DNA of 64,000 bases, taken from positions 64,501 to 128,500 of the forward strand of contig OX359202.1 of the NCBI GenBank assembly GCA_947172415.1, given 5' to 3'. The first letter of the stretch is position 1. Every line of letters starts with the position of its first letter. The notes beneath the pieces are model-generated. The model worked only from the letters and a program-made list of their open reading frames with translations, ran no database searches and was not told the origin of the DNA. Origin of the DNA: Chondrosia reniformis (Eukaryota > Porifera > Demospongiae > Chondrillida > Chondrillidae). Shown piece after piece: positions 46,013-58,521 of this stretch. The position numbers were made by a program, and so were the translations under genes.

Positions 46013-46482
46013 TTCAACAAATAACTAAATTTCATACAATTTATTACACTTAGCAACAACAGATATAGTTTTTTAAATTGAACACAAACTGCGGTTTAGG
46101 AAACAGCCCATTTTTTCAATCGCTAATGAGACTACTCTCATCTGGTGAACCGTCCCCCTAATGAGACTACTAATTGATGCATGCACTTAGATAACAGATA
46201 CCACACTCGTTAAGCTATAATTAGACACTTATCACGCAAACAGGAAACAGTAACTGTCGGAGAGTCACGTACAATGTCCTGGAAGTGACTGGTCCTGACC
46301 CTACGAAATACGAACAGAAAGACATTTCACACCTTTAAAGGACATCAATTTAGAGTCGTGTCACTGTCCCCTCACCATTCGCAACTCTTGATCGTCGAAA
46401 GGATGTATGACAAATAACAGTAAAATGGCCGACTAGCCAATGAATCCAATTAAATGAACATCCCACAAAAGGGACCGAAAAA
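46013..46482. promoter_or_regulatory. Divergent region between calcineurin B and GANAB
   Basis: This 470-bp stretch must hold the first exon and promoter of calcineurin B (-) and the promoter of GANAB (+). Candidate small starts on the minus strand exist near 46105 and 46393, but none gives a donor in the phase needed by the next exon. I see no repeat. Confidence 0.4.
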
Positions 46483-49400
46483 ATGGCGACCGTCTCTATA
46501 GAGCGTTACGGAGTATTAACTTTAATATTAACAGCAGTCGCCCTAGGAGTAGATCGAAACAATTTTAAGACGTGTGACCAAAGTAGTTTTTGCAAGTTGG
46601 TGACACGTAGAATATAAATCTTTCCATTTCATTTCATGTTGTCTACTGTATTTGCAGGCGTAATCGCGCTCTTGAACCTGGAGACTCGTCTTTCGTTATC
46701 CGGCCGGATAGCGTAGAGAAAAACCAGTACCAACTAACCTTTGATTTGCTAAACGAGGAGACACAGGTGGAATTTAGTGCTGAAGTGAATCCAATTAAGG
46801 GAGACATTGTGCGGTTGAGGATCAAAGAGAAGGATCCGAAGCGAGAGAGGTATCAAGTGAAGGATGCACTGGCTGGAGATCCGGAAAAGGAGAAGTAACC
46901 ATTTTGTGTTGTATCTGTTAATGTATGTGTGTGTAGTACATTGTTATTATGTATAGTGTTATGTATTGCGTGTGGAAGGTTGTACCATAGATTATATATG
47001 ACTGATGTAACCATAACATTACGTCAGTCATATATAATCTATGGTTGTACTAGGTAGTTGAATCTCCACCAGCCAGTCCTCACTGTCATTTTGAAATGTG
47101 GTCTCTGTAGGTGGAAAATAATTAAGCAAAAGGATAACTTAAAGGCCATCCATGGAAACTGCACTACGTACGTCGTGTTCAAGCCCTTCAGAATGGATGT
47201 ACTGGTAGCAGGTAACTTGGCAGTGAGTGTCAACTCGAGAGGGTTGCTCAACTTTGAGCACTACAGGGAGAGGGAGTGAGTTGTGAAGCCTTCTAAGGCC
47301 ATTTCTGTGTTAATGACTGCACTAGATGGGATGTGCTTTGGGATTAGTCTTTTAGTGTGGTCAGTAGCCGCACCCACTCCTCTGTAAAGGCCACATCCAC
47401 TCCTCTATAGCAGCCACACCCACTCCTCTGTAGCAGCCACACCCACTCCTCTATAGCAGCCACACCCACTCCTCTGTAAAGGCCACACCCACTCCTCTAT
47501 AGCAGCCACACCCACTCCTCTGTAAAGGCCACACCCACTCCTCTATAGCAGCCACACCCACTCCTCTGTAAAGGCCACACCCACTCCTCTATAGCAGCCA
47601 CACCCACTCCTCTGTAAAGGCCACACCCACTCCTCTATAGCAGCCACACCCACTCCTCTATAGCAGCCACACCTACTTTTCAGCTCCAATATTTTTCTAT
47701 ATTGTAGAAGGAGATTAAAGGAGTATCCCCCTGAAGATGAAGAGGAGGAAGAACTGCCGGACCCAATTGAAGAAAATCCTACAGATCAAGAGGATGAAGA
47801 GTTCGATGATGAAGACGATGAAGATGTTGATATTATAGAGATGGAAGGAGAAAGTGATGAATTAGAGGAAGTTTTAATAGAGGATGACGGAGAGTTTGGA
47901 CATAAAAGAAAACGAAGACAAGAACGAGAACCAGAATATGAATATGTTAACGAGGAGCCAGGAATGTGGGATGAAGACTTCAAGTCACATCACGACTCCA
48001 AGCCATACGGTACCAAATATAGCTGCCTACTATCCCCTGTCCCTATGCCACTCCCCCTGTCCCTTGCCACTCCCCCTGTCCCAATGCCACTCCCCCTCTC
48101 CCAATGCCACTCCCCCTGTCCCAATGCCACTCCCCCTCTCCCTCTCCCTATGCCACTCCCCCTGTCCCTTGCCACTCCCCCTCTCCCAATGCCACTCCCC
48201 CTCTCCCAATGCCACTCCCCCTGTCCCTTGCCACTCCCCCTCTCCCAATGCCACTCCCCCTCTCCCTCTCCCTATGCCACTCCCCCTGTCCCTTGCCACT
48301 CCCCCTGTCCCAATGCCACTCCCCCTGTCCCAATGCCACTCCCCCTCTCCCTATGCCACTCCCCCTGTCCCAATGCCACTCCCCCTCTCCCTCTCCCTAT
48401 GCCACTCCCCCTGTCCCTATGCCATTCCCCCTCTCCCAATGCCACTCCCCCTGTCCCAATGCCACTCCCCCTCTCCCAATGCCACTCCCCTACTCTTCTA
48501 TCAGGTCCCAGCTCTGTAGGAGTAGATGTATCCTTTCCCGGAGTTAACCACGTATATGGTATCCCGGAGCACGCCGACAGTCTGGCACTCAAATCTACAA
48601 GGTAGCGTCCATGGGGTACTGTCACTTAGCATTTTGAATATCTCCCTCTCCCTCTCCCTTCCTCCCCCTCCCTCTCCCTCCCTCTTGGTGGTAGGGGTGG
48701 AGGTGTGGCATCTGACCCCTATAGGTTGTACAACTTGGATGTGTTTGAGTACGAGCTCAACAACCCAATGGCACTCTACGGGTCCATACCGTACCTGCTT
48801 GCTCACAGGTAAGTGGACACCGTCTTCACTGGACAGTCCTCACCTCCTAGTTTGATCCATTCCAGTCCCACCCATACGGTCGGAATGTTTTGGCACAATG
48901 CAGCAGAGACATGGATTGACATTAGTACAAGTCGAGCTAGTGAAGTTAGAACAGCAGACTCTTTTCAGTGAGACAGCTCTTACCTGAAACACTTCATTTC
49001 TTAGGGTCTCCTGGGACAACTAGTGTCCTATTTCCAATCCAGTGATGATACGCCCATCACAGACACTCACTGGTTTTCAGAAAGTGGTATCATTGATGTC
49101 TTCTTCATGCTCGGCCCACGTCCTTATGACCTGTTCCGGCAGTACTCATCGCTGACGGGGACCACCTACCTGCCTCCAGTAAGTCGTGCTGGCTGGCTGT
49201 GTGACCTCACCTGAGATCCTCTCCCTTCTCACTTACGTAGCTCTTCTCAATTGGCTACCATCAAAGTCGCTGGAACTACAATGATGAGGAGGATGTCAAG
49301 AGGTTTGCTTCATAACTCCTACACTAGTGCATGTTTCACTTCTCCTCTGGTTGGTAGTGTGAATGATGGCTTTGATACACATGACATTCCTATGGATGTC

Positions 49401-52051
49401 ATTTGGTTGGATATAGAGCATACAGATGGTAAAAAGTACTTTACGTGGGATGCCACACGATTCCCAGACTCCAGAAGTATGATTGATCATGTAGCCTCAT
49501 TTGGTAGAAAGGTAAGTTAATCCACCTCCTCCCATCCCTCCTCCTCCCTCTCCCCCTCCTTCCATCCCTCCTCCACCTCCTCCCTCTCCCCCTCCTCCTC
49601 CCCCTCCCACCCCTCCTCTCCCCCTCCTCCTCCCCCTCCCACCCCTCCTCTCCCCCTCCTCCTCCCCCTCCCACCCCTCCTCTCCCCCTCCTCCTCCCCC
49701 TCCCACCCCTCCTCTCCCCCTCCTCCTCCCCCTCCCACCCCTCCTCCTCCCCCTCCCACCCCTCCTCTCCCCCTCCTCCTTCCCCTCCCACCCCTCCTCT
49801 CCCCCTCCTCCTCCCCCTCCCTGTGTTTATGACTGGACCTTACCTACCTACAGATGGTGACCATCATTGACCCGCACATCAAGAGGGAGTCAGGTTACTG
49901 GGTGCACGAGGATGCAACCAGTCGGAGGGTCTACGTTAGGAATTCTGGGGAACAGGACGACTATGAGGGCTGGTGCTGGCCGGGCAGCTCCTCTTGGGTC
50001 GACTTCATAAATCCTGAAAACAGAGAGTGGTGGGCGGATCTCTTTGACTTGGAACGCTATGATGGATCCACTCTGGATCTGTACACCTGGAATGACATGA
50101 ATGAGGTATAGTCTGAGAGTGGGTGTGGTCACGAGGGATGGGTGTGGTCATGAGGGGTGGGTGTGGTCATGAGGGATGGGTGTGGTCACGAGGGATGGGT
50201 GTGGTCATGAGTGGTACATTATGCCTGCTTCTTGTGCATGCAGCCATCTGTATTTAATGGACCAGAAGTGTCAATGCACAAAGATGCAAAGCACTTTGGA
50301 GGCTGGGAACATCGGGATGTGCACAATGTCTATGGCATGCTTCAGGTAAGACATGCAGTGTGATTTGGGTATACGTGTCCTTTGACCTTTGACCTTTATT
50401 CAGCCCCAAGCTACTGCTGAAGGTCAGATGAAGAGGTCTGGTGGAAAACTGCGTCCCTTTGTCCTCTCTCGAGCCTTCTTTGCAGGAATGCAGAGATTTG
50501 GTACGTCTCTCTCTCACTTGCAGTCTCCCTAACACTGACACTGTATGTATGACCTGCACAGGAGCCATTTGGACAGGGGATAACTCAGCCGAGTGGGACC
50601 ACTTAGCAATGTCCTTTCCGATGGTAATGTCCATTGGTATAGCAGGACTGCCCTTTGCTGGAGGTGAGTTATCGGTAACACAGACACTGATCAGCTGTAA
50701 GCAGTCCCTTCTCTGGTACCAGCTGATGTGGGTGGGTTCTTCAAGAATCCAGACAGTGAGCTCCTTGTCCGGTGGTACGAAGGAGGAGCTTTCTATCCAT
50801 TCTTCCGTGCACATGCTCATGTTGACACAAAGAGGCGGGAGCCTTGGCTCTTCGATGAGGACACTCTGGGGCACATCCGGAGGGCGGTGCGACGCAGGTA
50901 CGAACTCCTCCCACTTTTCTACACCTTGTTCTACCAGTCCTCGCTGGACGGATCACCCATCATGAGACCACTCTGGGTGGAGTTCCCAAAGGATGTCAAC
51001 ACCTTTGCTATGGATGACCAGTTTATGATAGGTGGGTGTGGCAGTACTTTGAGGGTGTGGTCATTAGAAGGGTATTCCCCTTGTAGGTGACAGTCTCCTG
51101 GTAAAGCCAGTTACCAAGCCAGGTGTCTCCAGTACCATCGTGTATCTCCCTGGGCCCTCAATGGTGAGTGGTGGGGTGCGGTCACCTGACTGTCATGTGA
51201 CCACTTGTGTACATACATGTGCAGGTCTGGTACAATGTGGAGTCACATTCTGTTCACAATGGCAACACAAGAATTGATGTACCTGCTCCACTGGGCTCAG
51301 TAAGTATACTATGTATAGTATATATCAAATGGTCAATAATCGTTTGTGTGTCTGCTCCAGATTCCTTTGTTCCAAAGAGGAGGAAGTATTATTCCAAAGA
51401 AGTTGCGTATCAGACGCGCCTCCTCTTTGATGTTAAATGATCCGTACACCCTGAGTGTTGCACTGGACAACAAGGTAGAGATACCACAATTGTGTTGTGA
51501 ATCAGTTTACAGCTCCATCCTTCTTGCAAACAGGGCAAGGCCACAGGGTACCTGTACAGTGATGATGGAAGTACCTTTTCGTATAGATATGGCAAATTTG
51601 TGTATCGCAAGTTTTCATTTGAAGGAGTTACTCTAAAATCAAGGTATATCCTCAATTTATACAAATGGGCTGCCGCATGTCTGACTATATCACTATATGT
51701 AGTTCTGCCAACTCAAAAGGAGTGGCTTATCCGAGCAAAGAATGGGTGGAAAAAGTGGTCATTATTGGAGTGAGCAAGGAGTACAAACATGCAAAGGTCC
51801 AGTGTAGCTCAAGTGAGTGTTCTCATATACCCAAACACATTCTCCAGATCCTCAACACAATAGACCACACTCATCAGTTCCTTTCATTTGAAGCCATTTT
51901 TAACATTTAATTAAAGGTTGATTTAATTTGCTATTGCCCTGCAGGAGAAGAAACAGTTGCTGTCACTTACAATGCAGCAACCAAGACGGCCGTGGTACGA
52001 AAACCGAGATGCTTTATCAAAGAAAACTTCACAATTTCGCTAACAAATTAG
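46483..52051 (+). CDS. GANAB: Glucosidase II alpha subunit (neutral alpha-glucosidase AB)
   Basis: About 21 exons. The start [20 protein letters not shown] is a signal peptide, followed by the family's [19 protein letters not shown]. Then come a highly acidic insert (about 47710-47990), [53 protein letters not shown] and [14 protein letters not shown]. The GH31 nucleophile motif is [17 protein letters not shown], the acid/base region [12 protein letters not shown], and then [16 protein letters not shown]. The enzyme trims the inner glucoses of N-glycans in the ER and drives the calnexin cycle. All expected blocks are present, so it looks functional. Six of its introns hold minisatellites or a palindrome. 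It ends 71 bp from the stop of a convergent SLIRP-like gene. Confidence 0.96.
46985..47044. repeat. 60-bp near-palindrome in a GANAB intron
   Basis: Perfect 21-bp inverted arms start CCATAGATTATATATGACTG and end ATATATAATCTATGG, with an 18-bp loop that itself continues the pairing imperfectly. It resembles a tiny foldback MITE. Confidence 0.85.
47379..47680. repeat. About 21-bp intronic minisatellite in GANAB
   Basis: About 14 units of CCACACCCACTCCTCTRTA followed alternately by GCAG or AAGG, giving a 42-bp higher-order unit in part of the array. It lies in the intron before the acidic exon. Confidence 0.92.
48029..48492. repeat. CT-rich intronic minisatellite in GANAB
   Basis: About 25 units of CCAATGCCACTCCCCCTGTC with CTC/GTC and AATG/TATG/CTTG variants. 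It fills the intron after the acidic exon up to the acceptor CTTCTATCAG. Long frames here are artefacts. Confidence 0.93.
49515..49825. repeat. CT-rich intronic minisatellite in GANAB
   Basis: Tandem CTCCCCCTCCTCCTCCCCCT with CCCACCCCTC between, filling the intron between FGRK and MVTIIDPH. Confidence 0.92.
50112..50215. repeat. About 21-bp intronic tandem repeat in GANAB, 5 copies
   Basis: GGGTGTGGTCATGAGGGATG units in the intron directly after the nucleophile exon (WNDMNE). Confidence 0.88.
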
Positions 52052-52122
52052 TAACTGATCAATTCTCCTAGTACATTCTCAATAATAGGTAACAATGATA
52101 CATATTTAAATAAAAATGAAAC

Positions 52123-52587
52123 CTAACTGTTTTCCTTTGCGCTGTACTGTCTCACTGCTACCTGCGAAACGGCAAAAATACACATTTTTATATATACAGC
52201 ATTCTGTAACAGCTGGTTCATCGCGCGGTACCGTTTGTCCATCTATTTTGTGAACTTGTTGTTTCAGTACAGTGGCGCCATCTTCCTTTCTCTTCATTGT
52301 GACTATCCCGCAGTTTCGTGACAACCCAGTCTCCATGTCCTGCACACGCAGCGACACACATCACACTCCATCCGTCACACTCGCTGCAGTCAAACTCACG
52401 AAGAGAACGCGGGCTGTCTCGACTGGCCCAAATTGTTCAAAGTATGCTCTTAAGTCATCTAAAAGGGATTGAAAATAAAATCGGGACATCTCACCGTCAG
52501 GTCGAGCTCACCAATTCCAGTTGTCCAACGGAGTCGTCCAACAAACAGTCTTCGAATGGCCATGGCTGTCGTGCTTGCGGAAGCCAT
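52123..52587 (-). CDS. Small RRM protein, SLIRP-like
   Basis: Four small exons (52587-52512, 52458-52400, 52339-52232, 52161-52123) give about 91 residues, mostly one RNA-recognition motif: RRLFVGRLRWTTG (RNP2 LFVGRL), DDLRAYFEQFGPVETARVLF, DMETGLSRNCGIVTMKRKED (weak RNP1) and HKIDGQTVAVRQYSAKENS at the end. Size, single domain and the order of blocks match SLIRP, a mitochondrial mRNA-stabilising partner of LRPPRC, though other one-RRM proteins are possible. An unspliced reading of exon 3 runs on to 52106, but the spliced end fits better. The gene is divergent from CINP, and its first exon overlaps the region where an upstream CINP start could lie. Confidence 0.75.
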
Positions 52588-52711
52588 TTTACTGGATTAC
52601 GCAAGATCTCAGATCTGCTGTACTTCTTTTCTTGGAGCAGACGGTAATTCAGTGCATCGATACACAAAGTTCGTTGGGTGTCTATCGACGATTCATGATA
52701 GAGATCTCGCA

Positions 52712-53451
52712 ATGGATGACCATTCTAGGAGAATGGTGAAGTGCTGTGTCGATTTGCACAACACTGTGAAGAGGTGGAATGATCTAAACAGATCAGGGTT
52801 GGCTGTCGGAGCCGAAATCGTCAATCTAACGATAAAGCTAAGATCAAAGTGAATGAGATACATCGCATACACTGATAATAAAGTTCCATTGCAATCGCTA
52901 CTATAAATTTGATCATTTGACAGAAACACTGTGGACCTCTCGTTAAAACGCCAACACAAGATCCAGTCCTTGCGCAGAGTACTAGAGCAAATGGCAAGTC
53001 CACAATGGTCTTAACTATTGCGAGTCACCGACTGTTGGTTGCTCTATGAACTTCTTGCAGGAGAATGCAGTCAATAAAATGGCCAATTTGTATAGCAACA
53101 CAAAAGCCTTGAGTGAGTTGCTGACAGCGCAGGGCAGACACTCGGAAGCGCTCTTCTTCTCTCTCCGTCCTTACCACTATTGTAAGTGCTTAGCATCCGC
53201 ACGCAACTCGAGTGATATTTCTAATTTCCTTTCCTTTAGGTGAATACTTTGAAAGCATTTTAAAGGTCTACTGTCAAGAGCTGTCACTTCGCAGAAGTAT
53301 TCTGGTGGTCATTTGCGACCCTCGAACACAAACTAGAAGATGTGATTTGATGGCTTGCCTGACAAGCTGGCTGTACGAGCCGTACTGCAGCTCTACCAGT
53401 ACCAGCATGCTCGAATGTATACTGGTGGACTGCGGGCTAAGAAAAATGTAA
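52712..53451 (+). CDS. CINP: Cyclin-dependent kinase 2-interacting protein (CINP)
   Basis: Four exons. The N-terminal block RRMVKCCVDLHNTVKRWNDLN and AEIVNLTIKLRSK matches the first conserved helix of CINP, and the last exon CEYFESILKVYCQELSLRR with LTSWLYEPYCS matches its C-terminal helix. CINP is a small coiled-coil protein linked to DNA replication and ATR signalling. One intron uses a GC donor (CAAATG/GCAAGT). I take the start at MDDHSRRM because homology begins there. The frame is open upstream to about 52469 with an ATG at 52559, which would overlap the SLIRP-like first exon head-to-head. Confidence 0.82.
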
Positions 53452-53656
53452 TCTTTTTAACTTTTTGTCGATCAATATATCTTCCAATTTTGAGGCTTAA
53501 AATGTTCACAGAAATATAATTATTAAGAATGACAGTGTTTGAACTATAGAGAAATAGAGTGACAGAGCTCCTATACAAAAATGTTATAACTTTTACTTCA
53601 TTGTGTATGGCAAAGTTTGAAAGTTGCTAATAATCCCTAATTCAACTGTTGTCTGC

Positions 53657-56600
53657 TCAAGATGTTGGAATCTGAAAGAGATGTAATTACAGCGGTAATG
53701 AATGTACGAGACTTTAGGAGTGAAGAATTAGCTGCCAGGCTTACCTCCAACTGATCCAACTTCTGCTGCAAAGCATCTTTTTCTCTTGAGAGCTCTTCAA
53801 TTTGGAGTTTGTACTTTGAAAGTTGCTCAGTCATCTGCAGAAATACAGTAAGGCATAAAGTGGGCGTGGTGTTTCTGTTGAGGGGGCGTGGCTGGTCTAA
53901 CGTTATTCATTGAAGTATCTTTTTCTTTCATTTCATTTTGAATGACAGCCATTTTGCTTTGGACCTGTTGCTGCAACTCACTCAGATTTCCATTCTATTT
54001 ATACAGTTTAAACACCATAAAATCCATATAATATAACTCTGCACACTATACGTAGGACAACTTACTGTGCGCTCAAGTACTTCATGAAGGTGTGCAACTT
54101 TTCCTTGAAGTTCAATTTCTGAATTCTCTTTCTCTCTAAGAGCACTCTCTAGTTCTTCAATCTAACATGACAGACGGGCTTAATGAGCTAGCAGCACTCT
54201 ACATGTACCCTCAGGAGAAGGCTATCGACTGCTCACTTCAGAGGAACTGGGCTGTGGAGATTCCACTCCATTGCTGATGTCTGCCTTCATTCGACTCACA
54301 AACTCTTGTAACCACTCCTCATAGTCTGCCTGCTGCTCCACAACAGCATTTGGGACTAGACCGAGCAAGATGGCCTTTGTGTGTTCCTGATCCTTCAGAC
54401 TTTGCTCAGTGGCAGCAGAATTAATGTTCTCCTACATAGTCAATGAAGCAAGGTTGAGATGAGATGGTCAAGAGAAGCAGTCACAGGCAATAACCTGCTC
54501 TCTCTTTACTGCAACTCTAAGTTCCTCTTGCAACTTTCTCTTTTCTGCTGCGGCCTCGTCAGACACTTTCCAATACTTGTCGTACAACTCCTATGACCAC
54601 ATGTCAATGCTGACCTCAACACTAGCTACCTACACCAACAACTATTGGAGTAGACTTACACCATTCTTCTGCTTCATTTCAGATAATCTTTGTTCCAGAG
54701 TTTTATTTTCCTTCACTAGTTTTTCATTTTCTTGAGAAAATTTCCAAATTTGTTCTTCTTTGTGCTCTAGTCTACAGTAGGAGCAGGTTATGGTAGGGGA
54801 ATGAGCGGACAGGCGTGACCAGGGGTGTATGGGCGTGACTAAAGATGTGTGGGCGTGACTAGGGGTGTGTGGGCGTGACTAGGGGTGTGTGGGCGTGACT
54901 AGGGGTGTGTGGGCATGGTCGAGTCCTCACTCTTCAGCTGTCGCTTGCTTATATAGCACATTCCCATCAGTGTTCTCCTGAACCTTTTGCAGTTCAGAGT
55001 CCTTCTTCCTCATCATCTCGTCTAGGCCTGTCAGTTGCTCTACACACACAAATGTACTAATGAATCTCTCCAGTGGTCAAGCAGTTCGTTTCACTACCTC
55101 TAGCCTGTTGAACCTGCGTCCGGAGCTGCTCATTTTGAGAGGTCAGTTCAGTAATCTGACTCTCCTTGAGCTGAGCATCAGAGGCCATGGACTCATCTTT
55201 CACCAGCTCCTCCTCTTGCTGGTGAAGTCGCTCTACATGACCCAGACAGACATATGAAATGTGACAGTCACCATCAACAGTATACAAACAAATACACCAC
55301 CTTTAGTTTGAGCAAGTTCAGTTGAAAGACACTTGTTTTCCTCCCTCAACTGTTCAACAAGAGACGGGTCAGCAGAATTATTTGCCTACAGTTGAAACAA
55401 GCAAATGGCAATATTGTTGCTTATCTCACTGAGTGCACTCACTTGAGTCAGCTGCTCCTGAAGGGAGGACACTTTCTGCAGCAGCTGCTGGGATTCCACC
55501 TCCTTCTCCTTTGACCTCTCCTGCTCATCGGTGACCTGCACCATAAGCCGGCCCTGGTCCGCTGGAGGGGGTGGACTAGCAGTACTAGTTGGCACTCGGG
55601 AGGAGAGAGACTACAGCATGTATGTACCTTTCAAGGAAGCTATTTCCTTCTGGTGAGCTAGATGAATGGAAGCCATGCTTTCCTCCCTCTCCTTCTTCAG
55701 CTGAGCAGTGCACTGCTCAAGTTGTCTCAAATGGTCTTCCTTTTCGGAAGCTATACTTTTATTCTAAGTACCAAGCAGTTGTGATCAACAAGTAATGCAA
55801 GTGGTACCATGTCCGTAGGGTCTCACCAGAGATTGGACTTGGGTCTCAAGGCGCTGTATGCCAAACTGCTTTCCATCGAGTTCAGAGGTCAACCTTTGCT
55901 GTTCATCTTTACTGTCTTCCAAGTCTTTCTGTAGTTCTTCAATTTGATTGGACAATTCTCTAGACTTGCTTGCCTCTGAAGTCTGTAGTAAAGAGGTATA
56001 TATCACTTCCTTATATGGACATACGTATGTGAAGAACCCTACATTATACATATACGTATGTGGTATTACCTAATATGGACACACACTACCAAAGATGGAC
56101 ACACACTACCAAATATGGGCACACACTACCAAATATGGATACAGCCAGCTACATACATACATACCTGTTGGCTCAATTTACTCTTCAAACTCTCTATCTC
56201 CTCTTTCAGCAGAGCGACATCTTGGGGAGAGCTCTGAGGAGTGTCTGCCGCGTTACTGAGTGTCTCCACTTGTAAGGACGCCTCCTTCAACTGACCGCTC
56301 AACTTTTGGTTGTCAGCATCAAGATGGCTGACCTTTTGGTTGCTATGGTAACAAGACTCGTTTGATAATACAGTATTTTGTCCCCCATCCACTTTCACTC
56401 ACCTGAGAGTAAGCTGGTTTTGGAGACGTTCAATCTCCTAAAGTGAGAGAACAAGAGTTTGTCACAGAGGGGCTCACTTACAGTAAATATTGGGCCAACC
56501 TCTGTCATTCCTTGAAGGGTCTGCTGACTGATATCACTCTCTTTAGCTTCCTCAAGCTTCTTCTTTGCCTTATTGAGTTCTTCTTGTTTGGCAAACAAGT

Positions 56601-58521
56601 GCTGATTGGCTGCCTGTAAATCCTTGGACTGCGAGGAGAGACAAGAGATTAGCAAAGGTACGTACATATAGGGAAAAGAGTGGTCCCTCTTCAACTTACC
56701 AATTTTGAAACTTGCATCTTTTGCTCTCCCCTAAAAGCAACAGACAATTATGACAACAAGCTCGCCTTACATTCAACAATGTCACTTACTGCAGCTTTGT
56801 AAGCTTTGTCTTGTACAGTTCCGCGGACTGCCGAGCTACATGCATGCAGATATAACAACATGTACTGTGACACTACAGACTTACGTATACAGAGGACATT
56901 TCCATATAAGGACAAAACTACATATTCCAAATGGTCAATGATATACGTATACATATATGTATAGTACTATTACCATGGCAACCATGAATGTGGGTAGCTA
57001 CCCCTGGAGATCAGAGGACCAGCTGAACTGAACTCTGACCTTGCGATTGACCACCACATCAGTCTACCCTGTCCGTATTACCCTCCTCGTGGAGTAGTGC
57101 AAAGAGTAGGCAAAGATAACAGGGAAAATGGCTGCCAACATGGGCTGGACACACATGACAGTTATAGCCACATCTGTCAGTATATACATAAATATCTTAC
57201 CATCTTCAAGTTTTCCTGATAGTTCATCAATCTGCTTCTTCAGCTGTTGGACACCAGTGACCTTACCCCCCGCCTGTGGGATAACATGACATGTGCACTC
57301 ATCTCGTCCACACAGCTACAGATCGCTCACCTCCTGCCAATCCTCATTCTCCTCCCTTTTTGAGAGCAAGTATTCCACAAGGATCTGAAGGTCTTCATCC
57401 TTTGGGTTGATCTGCTCAATGAGGTCCTTCACCTGTGCCAATGTCCCTCCTGACACATGAGAAGTGACACACTCTTAAAACATTTGGCGGTAGCAAGGAT
57501 TAACAAACAAGTCATTGTATTCTAAATTCTATTGGTGAGAGGTGCAATGTTTACAATACTATTCCACTGTCTGATGTGGACATTCCACAGCGGAGGAGAG
57601 TAGCACAGACTGAACTGATCAAGACTTACAAGGAACATACCATCCATCTCTGGTATGACATACAAAGAAGCCAATTTGAGAGAAGACTTGTAAATGAGTG
57701 GATTTCTGGAGTGCCATTTGCCTAATGCCTAGACATGCTAAAGGATCACCGCTAATGGACTCATACACTCAACCCTCTCTAATTAGAGGACTAATACCTC
57801 AGAACACTTTACTGGGTGCGGGGGGACAGCTCTACCTACAGTTCCTAGACCTGTTTATATCTGAGGTAAGGGTTGCTGCATTTCTGTGGCCACTGATTGA
57901 ATTACGGGCAATCACACTTGACAGATAATGACACACACAAAGATGCACTCGCTAGGACTCACCACTTTTCTTTCCAGAAGCCTTGGACTTTGGCTTTGCT
58001 GGCTCCTTCGAGACTGCCGCCACCGCTTCTGCTTTGGCAGGCTCCTCCTTAGAGGGCACATCTTTAGAGGGCACCGGCCGCTTCTCGACTGATTTGTCCA
58101 ACTCTTCTCTCTTCTCCGCCTTCTTGCTGGTCTCCGCTTTGGGCGAGTCGGTTCTCTTATCCAGTGTCGCCTGTTTCTTCTCAGCAGTGGTCCGCCTAGT
58201 GACGCTGGACTGACCCGGGGACGACTTAGGGCTCTCCTTTACGGCCATTTTGGGTGCCTTTTCACTCTTTGGTTGATCCACTTTCCCTGGCTTTTCCACT
58301 TTGGGAGAATCTTGCGTTTCGCCCTTCCTGCCCTTCCAGGGAGGTTTGTAAGCCTTTTTCTTTTTGCCTGTGGTCTTGTCAATTTCCTCAGCCTTCTCCT
58401 CCAAACTAGTGATGACAGTACCCGGAGCCTTTCTGCTTCCAGAGAAGGCAAAGAAGAGGGCTACCGATACGACCACTACGACAACAAAGATTGCTATTCC
58501 GGCGAGCAATGCCGCCTCCAT
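53657..58521 (-). CDS. RRBP1/kinectin-like ER coiled-coil protein
   Basis: About 17 or more exons on the minus strand. The first exon (58521 to about 57962) has an N-terminal membrane anchor (LLAGIAIFVVVVVVSVALFF) then a Lys/Ser/Pro-rich cytosolic region without the decapeptide repeats of vertebrate p180. The remainder is long coiled coil (EEIESLKSKLSQQ, EELNKAKKKLEEAKES, SREKDALQQKLDQLE). Near 54290 it carries GLVPNAVVEQ...ADYEEWLQEFV, the non-coiled block shared by kinectin and RRBP1. These proteins tie ribosomes, microtubules or kinesin to the ER. One gene here probably represents the ancestor of both vertebrate genes. The stop follows LDQLEIPTS at 53657. The intron after exon 1 contains an unrelated plus-strand frame. 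Confidence 0.85.
54835..54912. repeat. 18-bp intronic tandem repeat in RRBP1-like gene
   Basis: About four or five copies of GTGTGGGCGTGACTAGGG. A similar G-rich unit (GGGTGTGGGCGTGTCTAT) fills a VPS54 intron at 62135-62290. Confidence 0.88.
56066..56142. repeat. 20-bp intronic tandem repeat in RRBP1-like gene
   Basis: About four copies of ATATGGACACACACTACCAA in an intron of the minus-strand gene. Confidence 0.85.
57504..57725 (+). pseudogene. 74-codon antisense coding-like fragment inside an RRBP1-like intron
   Basis: An open frame with balanced, protein-like composition runs from a stop at 57501 to a stop at 57723-57725, with no ATG near its start. Recognisable stretches are CNVYNTIPLSDVDIPQRRR, TELIKTYKEHTIHLWYDIQ and FERRLVNEWISGVPFA. 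It lies on the opposite strand within the first intron of the RRBP1-like gene. It might be a piece of an old insertion (transposon or processed gene) or an exon of a nested gene. I do not recognise the family. Confidence 0.35.

Noticed and set aside
47990-48625. Proline- and glycine-rich frames in the GANAB intron
   Set aside because: Products of the CT-rich minisatellite between PYG and GPSS exons.
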